Shown one piece after another: positions 56,009 through 64,000 of a DNA stretch of 64,000 nucleotides. The notes beneath the pieces are model-generated. The model was not told where the DNA came from. It saw only the letters and a list, made by a program, of their open reading frames with translations, and made no database searches. Numbering within the stretch: the first letter of the stretch is position 1; the number at the start of each line of letters is the position of its first letter. The position numbers and the translations under genes were made by a program. The DNA comes from Dichetophora obliterata (Eukaryota; Arthropoda; Insecta; Diptera; Sciomyzidae), in contig OY986439.1 in the NCBI GenBank assembly GCA_963920525.1, positions 16,878,319-16,942,318 on the forward strand, written 5' to 3'.

Positions 56009-56474
56009 CCCTTCGGAGGGCGCACTCTGAAATGTTACACGAGAGTGCGTGCCGCAGAAAACTAGCCGCAGTTTAATTTTTAAAGTATCGACAGTAATTC
56101 TTCTTATTTATAGAAAAAGAAATCATTTAAATAAGACTAGCGATTGCTTTGTATAGATATTGAATTTTATTTAAAGCCTTTATTGATCAACGTTTTCACT
56201 TTTTCCCAATAAACTCCACAAAATTTCTGTAAACTACATTTGAAGTTTTTTCGCTACACAAGAAGGCGTGCCGCGGCAACTTAGCCGCAAAGATGAGGCA
56301 CCAATTCTCAAACACAAGCAGCAACTCAACGAAATAACGTAGCAACCAACAGCTGACGGTAAACCACGCTTCAGTCTCTTGAGTGGCAGTGGTCGGCTTT
56401 GATGATTAGTATTTGAAAAAAAAAATTAAACAGTGTGCGGCTAATTTGCTGTGGCGCGTCCTCCAGAGGGTTAA
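56005..56474. mobile_element. piggyBac-type MITE with TTAA duplication
   Basis: TTAA at 56005-56008 and 56471-56474 flanks 462 bp beginning CCCTTCGGAGGGCGCACTC and, read inward from the right, CCCTCTGGAGGACGCGCCAC. TTAA targets with CCC-initial ends are the piggyBac signature. A subterminal GCGTGCCGC(A/G)G...TAGCCGCA motif occurs at about 56048 and 56267 in direct orientation and inverted near 56435 (TGCGGCTAATTTGCTGTGGC). It has no coding capacity. Confidence 0.85.
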
Positions 56475-56917
56475 AACTGCGAAAGTTCTTAGTACAATGA
56501 CTTTGCTCATATAACATCGGCTTCTAAGAATGAGAAAAAAACGATACAAAATTAAATGTTTTCACTTTTGATAATGATGCTACATACTTTTTTAAATATC
56601 CTACACAGACCTAAAAATAACATACATTTTGCTATGCTAAAAAATTCGTTTAGTTGTATTTAAAACATATTAGGGCAAGTCCTTCAAAAACGCCCATATA
56701 TATGTTTTCACAGTTTTGAGTAATAAAAATTTTTTTTGTACTCTAAAATAATCAAGTTTTCTTTAATTTTCAATTTATCGATTTTAACATTATTAGTATA
56801 ATAAGAACAAGTTCTTTTATAATACAAAATAGTTGGTAAGGTAACAAAACAAGCGCTCAAACTTAAGTCCTACCAAGTTGAATGCTTATAAATTAGAAAC
56901 TTTAAACTGAAATTTGC

Positions 56918-57163
56918 TTAGGGCCAGTTTTTCAGTACGAGCTTAAACTTTAATCAAATTAAACCTAGCTTAACTCATCAAAATTGGACGATTAAACTCG
57001 GTTTAGCTAGATATTTTAGCATTCGTTGAAGTTAAATTGACTTAAATTATCATATATTGTGTTTCTTTACTGCCTAAACCATGTGTAAACGTCCAATTTT
57101 GGTGAGTTTAGCCTCGGTTTGATTTGATTAGACTTTAAACTCGTACTAGAAAACTGGCCCTTA
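56918..57163. mobile_element. PIF/Harbinger-type (Tourist-like) MITE
   Basis: TTA at 56918-56920 and 57161-57163 flanks 240 bp whose ends are GGGCCAGTTTTTCAGTACGA and, read inward from the right, GGGCCAGTTTTCTAGTACGA, with pairing over about 50 bp. A 3-bp TTA duplication and GG-initial ends are typical of PIF/Harbinger MITEs. The centre retains weaker self-complementarity (TCCAATTTTGGTGAGTTTAG against CTTAACTCATCAAAATTGGA). Confidence 0.92.
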
Positions 57164-57575
57164 AAATAATAGCAAGAACAAGGGATTCTTAAAAAGATTA
57201 AAGATTTTATTAAAGTTTATGTAGTAGCTGATTATTAAAAAAATTAATTTTGCAGATGGAAATGCCCAAAATAGGCCTTAAATGTCCTTCCTGTAATATG
57301 TACTCGATCAAAATAATAACAATTTACAGAGTTTAGTTTCCGCAATTTTTATTTCTACATGCTCTAGATAACAAGTTCAAAATATTTCGTATACTGTGTT
57401 TATTTTCTGCCATTTAAAATAATTATAAAGTTTTTTAACGTCTTTCATCTACAAACTGTTTTTTCCGTCGATTTTGCACTATTTTAATTTCGCGCCTTTT
57501 AGTAAGCAAATGTAAGAGACAAGTATCGCTAAACCCTCATCGGTCCCTCGAGAAATAAATCTAATCGGTCCCGTA
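57164..57575. other. AT-rich stretch, nothing recognised
   Basis: No supported feature. Confidence 0.35.
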
Positions 57576-58428
57576 TATTACACAAGGATGATTTATATAC
57601 CAAAATGGTCACCATTGAACTAGCCACAGGACTGCATCCTTTGTTTTGCTCCATATCTTATAGTTTTGGAGATATTGCCGTTTGAAAATTGGGTTTTGAT
57701 TTTTTAGTGCTTAACAAATGTAACCGCAAAAAATATAGAAAATGCGTGTTTACAAAGCTTAACGCTTTATTTGGTAATGAATGAAGCTTATTTTATCGAT
57801 ATCTAGCATCATTTCCGACTTATCGACAAAAAAAATTGTTGATACCAAATGGAGGTTTATTCAGCTCTACGACGTACCGTTTAGATTCTAGAAGCATTTG
57901 AAAGTCATAACTTCCAAACCATACATCACAAAAGGATGATTTATATACCAAACTGTTCACCATTTAACTAGCTACTAACTACAGGACTGCATCCTTAGTT
58001 TTGCTTTATCTCTTATAGCTTTGGAGATAGAGCCGTTTGAAAATTGGGTTTTTGATTTTTTAGTGCTTAACAAATGTAACCACAAAAAATATAGAAAGTG
58101 CGTGTTTACAAAGCTTAATGCTTTATTTGGTAATGAATAAAGCTTATTTTATCGATATCTAGCCTCATTTCCGACTTATCGACAAAAAAAATTGTTGATA
58201 CCAAATGGAGGTTTATTCAGCTCTACGACGTACCGTTTAGATTCTAGAAGCATTTGAAAGTCATAACTTCCAAACCATACATCACAAAAGGACGATTTAT
58301 ATACCAAAATGTTCACCATTTAACTAGCTACTAACTACAGGACTGCATCCTTAGTTTTGCTTTATCTCTTATAGCTTTGGAGATAGAGCCGTTTGAAAAT
58401 TGGGTTTTTGATTTTTTAGTGCTTAAGT
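57576..58428. repeat. Tandem satellite, unit about 350 bp, 2.4 copies
   Basis: AAGGA(T/C)GATTTATATACCAA starts at 57584, 57932 and 58288, so the periods are 348 and 356 bp; the second and third units share an extra TACTAACTACAGG-type insertion of about 7 bp. Other landmarks are TCGATATCTAGC, ACGTACCGTTTAGATTCTAG and GAAAATTGGGTTTT. Copies two and three are nearly identical over most of their length. The last copy stops after GATTTTTTAGTGCTTAA. There is no reading frame. Confidence 0.9.
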
Positions 58429-59230
58429 GCCCTCTCAATGTGACTTTTTACACTTCTTATATTAAAGTTTCAAAAATCTACCAGTGGTTTTGAGTGCGAA
58501 GCTCAAGTATTATATTCAACTTATTTGTTATATTACTAATATTTAAATCAAAAAAGTGGTCCCATCTGTAACCAACTATGTATTCATATAGTTCGAATAT
58601 ATATAGTTCGTAATGATAGACTAAAACAATATTGAGTATATTACATTAAAGTAGTTATCAAACTTACGATAAGTAAGTGCGAAAAAGTGTTTTAGTTTTC
58701 TCTGATGCTTGTGATCTCCAAATTAAGACGATTTTGTCATTCCTGTAATCACTCAAAAAACACAAAATGTATACAAATCAATTAAGTAAATAACTAGTAT
58801 AAAGAAACCATAATTATAGCTTCAAGTTTTTTCTTAGAATTAGGTATTTTTCAAATGAAAAAAGGGAACTCTTGACGGAATTATTATAATTGCAAAGTTA
58901 AAATGTTAATCCTCCACAACATAGTATAGGTACAGTTTTTGGAATGTTGTTTACGCAATCAGTAAATAATATTACAAATATTTGGATGTATTAACAATTA
59001 AATATTACATTCAAAAATAAAAGTTAGGTACTTTTTTAAATCGTGGACTTTTGACAATCACGTGACTTTTGGATTTTAAGAATTCAATTCCAGTTATCCG
59101 AGAAATATCCCAGATTTTGGTTTGTTTTCCAATTAACATTATGACAGTACATCCGGTCCCAAGGACCACACCAACTTAAAATGCTAAAAAACACAAATTT
59201 AGTTAGAAATGCATGTTGTTTTTTTAAGGA
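58429..59230. other. AT-rich stretch, nothing recognised
   Basis: No supported feature. Confidence 0.35.
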
Positions 59231-59239
59231 ACGTCTTTA

Positions 59240-59350
59240 ACCCATTTTTTGCGAATGTTGCGAAAAACTTGATTTTTAGAGGTGATTTTAAACCATTCCA
59301 GCTCACGGATGGCTATCGCTACAGCCGAAATATTTTTGGGAATCGTCTGT
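59240..59350 (+). repeat. Single arm copy of the nested inverted-repeat element
   Basis: CCAGCTCACGGATGGCTATC at 59299-59318, with TTGATTTTTAGAGGTGATTT before it and CGAAATATTT after it, matches the right arm at about 52860-52930. No opposite arm lies nearby, so it is a fragment or a different structural variant. Confidence 0.7.
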
Positions 59351-59399
59351 ACTATTATGTAAAATTCCTGACTACCTTTTATATGACATAGCATTCTTT

Positions 59400-61600
59400 T
59401 GCAAAAAATCGTCCAGTTTTGGCAAAAAATGTTTAACTGTTTTTGTCTTTTTTTTTGCCCTATGATTTTTTTGGGCAACATTTATTTATACCAAAATGTT
59501 GTTTTTATATTTAATGTCTCAAAAATAATTTACATGAAAAAATAACCCCAATATCTCTTTCCAATCAAATGTTATGGCTTCAAACAAATTTTTTTATACC
59601 ATTGGCTATATTAATAAAAGTAATATTCATATTAATCGTATTCGATTCTTGCTATCCACCTCGCAGTCGAATTAGCACAGAAGTTGATTGTTGACATATT
59701 TTTTCGCCAACTTGTGCAATAATAACTCTAGTTAATATCTTATTTTATAATATTGCAATTTTTTGTGTCTGGTAACAACATTCGCAGAATAAAAAAAATG
59801 CAACACTGCAACTAATATTTTTCCTTTGTGCGAATGAGCATAAAAGCATGGATTTTCCTTGCTTTTGGCGATTGTTCCTCATGTCTTGCCTTGTTTGACA
59901 TTCTTGTGTCGCAGACGTTCGTAATCGCTAGCGCTCACACTCTAAGCATTCGTATCAACAGCGATTGGTACATGCATTTGCGCATTAATTTAAATGCAGG
60001 AAGCACATTCGGTGCTCGTTTATTGACGAAACAATCGAAACGCCATTTGAATGCACTCAAGCTGTTCTCTGGTGGGAACAACTTTTTTCTTCTTTCTTTT
60101 GCTCCAAAGAACTTGCGATTGGGCAAAGAGATTTTTTTGGTGCCACATAAGAGAATCTATAAAATTTTAATGCTGTTAACACTTTTTTTTTCATTATAAT
60201 TTGCACCAAATTCTAAATACCTTAGGCTTTGAAATACTTTAAGTATTTTATTTCGAGTCCTGGCACGGGTATAAGCGGATTATGAAAAAAAAATCTTTTA
60301 TATCATTCAAATCGATTAAATTAAATATTCCATCGATTGATATATATTTTTGGGCAGTTGATTTTAAAGATTTTTGAAGATGTTAATTTTTTTTTAATTT
60401 CAGTTAACTTTACTTATTTTTGCCGTTCTGTGCATCTAAAGATAAAAAGAACGTAAAAAGATCTCGCAGGAAAATAATGATTTAATAAGTTTTTCTCTTA
60501 GAAAAGCTCGGCATAAGACTTTTAGTACCAACTGAGATCAATATTATTAAACAGTTAGTAAGAAACGTACAGGAATACTGTATGTAAATGTTCGAATTTA
60601 GGGATGAATTCAAGGAGAAAAAGTTTTTAAAAATTTCATTTAAAAATATTTAAAATGAAGAAAATTAAATCGAGAAAATATATTTTAAATACAAAAAATA
60701 ATAAAATTTAACCACAAAATTTTGGAAATTAAATACCTTATTTTATTTATTTTTTTTTTGATTCGACCGGAGGTATGAATCTTTCAAAGATACATATACC
60801 CGACCTATACGCATGCACGATTTACACTCTAGAACCTGCCGGGATCAGACCGGGACAGACAGAATGCACCTACGTACTAAACATAACCCCTATTGGCAAT
60901 TAGGATTTTCCACTAAGCACATTAATTGGCTTTTCAGCGGAATTTAAAAATTTAATATATTACAAACGCAAATTTAAGTATATTTAATTCTATATAAATA
61001 AGCAACATCGAATTAAATTATAGTGATTATTAATTTAAGGTACCCGAAAAACAATCCTGATTTCAAAAACAATTCAAAACACTAAACTCATTTTAACTGG
61101 TTTGCGGCCATTGTCCAACCAAAGGACCTACGTGGAAATGAGATAAATCTCATATCCGCCAAATCAAAATCTCAATTAGTTGGATGTGCATTTGGGCCAA
61201 CGCAGGCATAAACTTGTGTGGAAAAGAGATATACTCTGGCACACCAATCCAGGTGATAGTGTGAGTTCAGTCTAATTTCAAATCAGGAAACCACGTGAGC
61301 ACGTAAATCCCAATTCGATTTAAAATTAAAATTTGGAATAATTAAAAAGTAAGTTTTAAAAACGATTCATATTTGATGGTGCTTACTTTATAAAACATAA
61401 TATCGAGACAAAAAAGAAGAAACAGAACAATCTCAATTACCAATATTACATTGTTATAAAACTGCGTTAGGTATAATAGGATGAAGTTAAATTGATTTAA
61501 TTATTTAAATGTAATATAATTTTCCGTTTTAAGACATCTACCGAATCAGAAAAATTAATCATGTTGAAGTTATCATTGAAATCACTGCACATACATCGTA
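59400..61600. other. Stretch without recognised genes
   Basis: A 123-codon frame at 59828-60199 lies in somewhat less AT-rich sequence but has no motif and is overlapped by a minus-strand frame, so it is not called. The rest is AT-rich. Confidence 0.35.
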
Positions 61601-61603
61601 AAG

Positions 61604-62005
61604 GTTCATGAAGAGCGTAAATTAGAACTGCACTGACTCGAATTGAAAAACAGAAAATGTCTAGTTCCTCTCCTTGGGATATTAAAATTTAGAGCTGAGG
61701 TGAGATATTCCGAATTAATCTCGCCACGAAGTAATTTGTACAGAAACATGACATTAAGCAACATTCTTCTGCTTCTTAGGGAAGGTAGTAAAATAATTAT
61801 AAGGCGTATTTCATACGATGGAAGCATAATATTGGGGCTCCAACGACTATGACGTAAAGCAAAAAGTAATAACTGTTTTTGAACGAATTCTATGGCGTCG
61901 ATGTAGACATTATATTGTGGGTTCCATATAACTGATGCATATTCAAGAATTGGCCTTACGAGAGAGGTATATAATAATTTAGTAGTAAAGAGACACTGAA
62001 TTCTT
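61604..62005 (-). pseudogene. LINE reverse transcriptase C-terminal fragment
   Basis: The minus strand reads LYYYKLLYTSLVRPILEYAS, VIWNPQYNVYIDAIEFVQKQ, LFALRH, then LPSYEIRLIIILLPSLRSRR with MLLNVMFLYKLLRGEINSEY and LTSALNFNIPRRGTRHFLF, ending at a stop about 61606. This is the conserved tail after the RT thumb of Jockey/CR1-group LINEs (LVRPxLEYASxIW ... L.LL.L..RR ... F.YK.L.G). The frame is unbroken over 130 residues. The RT core is missing. Confidence 0.85.
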
Positions 62006-63460
62006 TAGCCCATCTTTAAATAAAACCAATTTGATTGTATTTGCGTGTTTACTTTGAATTGGCTTAAATTATCACAAAATTAAAGTTCTAATTTTTCAAA
62101 ATTAACAATTTTGTTGTAAGTTCTGGTGTTTGCCAAGTTCAGTATTGCCATGAAAAAAAATTTTACAGCGTAACTTTTGCACTCTGCTCGTCGGATTTCT
62201 CGTCGGATTTGTGAAACTCTGAAAACAAGAAATAAGAAATTTCCGCCGCATTTTACAACAAAGAAGACAAAAAATATTGCATTTTAGTAGACCAATGACA
62301 TATATTTAAGGTTTATTTGTTTAAATAAATCACATTTTTTTCAAAAGTCAATTCAATAATCATTATAAATATAGAAAATATATTTTAATAAATTACATTT
62401 TGAAATTATTTTTGAACACACAAACGAAGAGTAAAAATCGAATTAAATACATTTGCAACACAATTTTGGTTTAATGTAGATCTCTTAAATCGGTAAAAAT
62501 GAAATGCATAGAGCTATAATACATAATTTTTCAATTTTATCTCTACAAATGTAAAGCTTTTGCTTCAAGTAAATTAACGAAAAAATGTTGTTGTTTTAAG
62601 CCAGCAAAACTACAAAAAAATAGATTTTAGTGAAAAAAATATGTGTAAAAAAATATAATTTTTTCGAAGTCATATATACATTGCTTTATTAAATTTGTCT
62701 ATCAATTCTTTATCAATTTCGAGACTAAAACAGTTATAAGATTTCATACGCAGATAATCTTTTGTATGTAGAGTTCCTTCCATTGTATCTAACTCTAATC
62801 TATTGCGAACTTTAATTTTATTAATATTTAATTGGCTAAAAGCTCAAGGATTCAAAAATAAATTTTCCCACTATTGGAAATGCAGAAGTACTATAGCATC
62901 TTTTTATTTTAAAGTTTCCATCAATTTTATTATACTAACTTTTTTCTTTTCATATATTTATGTATATAAAAATATATGCAAAACCGGACGCCGGATCTAC
63001 TTTTTCTGAAATCGTAACGTTTTGAGTTTTGGTCAAATATCGGAACGTATTCAAGTATTAAAATAGTAACATATCCGATATATCGGACCATATGGCAACG
63101 CTGGCCAAGTTGTTCATTACATCTGCTCACATTGGCAATCAATTTTCTTTTCTTGACTGTAAAGCAAATTGATTAGAAAATAAACATAGACCTTCAAATT
63201 TGCAGTAACAACATAAACAATATAAGCAAATTTTAATATAAACTTACCACCAAAAATCTTTCTTATATTTCCATCTATAAATAAAAAAAAATTTAAATCA
63301 AAAAATTCACAAATGTTGGTGAAAAGTTGACTAACGAATTGTGCAGCTAAGATTGCAATAAACATATATGTCAGAGTTTACCAATCAATTAAAGCTTTTC
63401 ATAAACGTTTTTTTACTACATAATAATTGCGTCAGACCTAGGTTTTTAATAAAAAATAAA
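62006..63460. other. AT-rich stretch, nothing recognised
   Basis: Only short AT-driven frames; no domain or repeat recognised. Confidence 0.35.
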
Positions 63461-63956
63461 TTAAGCTTGTGGCGGCCGTAGCCTAGTGGGTAGAGTGCGT
63501 GGCTCCTAAGCTAAAGAACCGTGGTAGCCCGGGTTCAATTCCAGCTCAGACAGAAAGTTTTTTCAATTGAATTAATTTTTCTGTTCGGTCGTCACCTCTC
63601 TGCAGACAATGGCAAACCTCAGAGAGTAAAATTGCCATGTAAAGCTTCTTGAGAACATAAGCCGTTCGGAGTTGGCATAAAACACGTAGGTCTAGTTCTC
63701 GGTCAGTTGTGATCAAAAATTTAATAACACGCACAACACAATTGATCAACAGAAGCTAGGTCAAAGTCCTTCCAAGGGCTGAAATGGTCAGTTTATTTTT
63801 TTAAGCCGTTCGGAGTTGGCATTAAACTCGTAGGTCCAGTTCTCGATCATTTGTGTTCAAACATTTAATAACACACACACACAACACGATTGATCAATAG
63901 AAGCTAGGTCAAAGTCCTTCCAAGGGCTGAAATGGCCAGTTTATTTATTTAAACTT
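63461..63956 (+). mobile_element. tRNA-derived SINE, copy 3, with duplicated tail
   Basis: The SINE (63469-63948, 480 bp) starts GTGGCGGCCGTAGCC, with A box TAGCCTAGTGGG (63479-63490) and B box GGGTTCAATTCC (63531-63542). Its flanks TTAAGCTT (63461-63468) and TTAAACTT (63949-63956) may be target duplications with one change. The 3' third, from AAGCCGTTCGGAGTTGGCAT to the CAGTTTATTT end, is present twice in tandem (about 63658-63803 and 63804-63948), which explains the 145-bp excess over the other two copies. Confidence 0.88.
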
Positions 63957-64000
63957 ACTAATAAATATAAGAAAAACCATTTTGAATTTTTAACTTTAAC

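Noticed and set aside
59828..60199. 123-codon frame in less AT-rich DNA
   Set aside because: No known motif and no conservation evidence from within the window.

Overview
This window looks like repeat-rich, AT-rich intergenic or intronic chromosomal DNA of an insect, most likely a fly (Diptera). The base composition, the mix of mobile elements (Helentron-type helicase, P-like THAP element, a mariner with a D-41-D catalytic spacing, Jockey/I/RTE-type LINEs), tRNA-derived SINEs and CAA/CAG microsatellite blocks all point that way. I see no intact host protein-coding gene, no rRNA, no convincing functional tRNA and no CRISPR-like array. Nearly every long or recognisable open frame is part of a transposable element, and nearly all are broken.

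Layout, left third: divergent inverted repeat (1-1345); Helentron helicase-endonuclease relic on the minus strand (1550-3350); a complete but dead hAT element with 8-bp target duplications (3410-5152) carrying its own nested MITE and a hairpin-bearing intron-like segment; a nearly intact 3.2-kb Jockey-like LINE with 13-bp target duplications (7414-10657); Tc1-like transposase relic (10700-11270); a DINE/HINE-like unit with four 152-bp repeats split by a SINE (11720-12955); 244-bp and 230-bp local repeats with tRNA-like boxes (15940-17830); an RTE-like LINE 3' end (18163-19215); a near-perfect palindrome (20402-20632); and a 5'-truncated I-type LINE with RNase H (21130-23950).

Middle third: long AT-rich DNA with little structure (24.0-28.9 kb); a TTA-flanked MITE (28930-29249); a relic of a widely dispersed but unclassified protein (30615-31410); a 525-bp P-like element with THAP zinc finger, P-type termini and 8-bp target duplications (31985-32509); a 97-bp retroposon (32996-33092); a TA-flanked MITE containing a tRNA-like sequence (35739-36197); an internally deleted rosa-like (DD41D) mariner (36393-37307); and several fold-back elements (39.6, 41.1 and 42.7 kb).

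Right third: a less AT-rich block full of CAA/CAG/ATC microsatellites (45.2-46.7 kb), the best candidate for host regulatory or intronic DNA; a LINE fragment interrupted by a SINE (48333-49333); a pogo-like transposase relic interrupted by a MITE (49570-50402); a 2.97-kb terminal-inverted-repeat element (51026-53991) that holds an unusual two-exon zinc-finger coding relic and a second, nested inverted repeat; piggyBac-type and PIF/Harbinger-type MITEs (56009-56470, 56921-57160); a ~350-bp tandem satellite (57576-58428); another LINE 3' fragment (61604-62005); and a third SINE copy with a duplicated tail (63469-63948).

The genes do not form a pathway. The history is one of successive nested insertions, and target-site duplications let many be ordered. 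The most promising leads are the 51026-53991 element with its zinc-finger protein, the tRNA-bearing MITE, the P-like element, and the unclassified 30615-31410 protein. All family assignments come from motif reading and memory; no database search was run.
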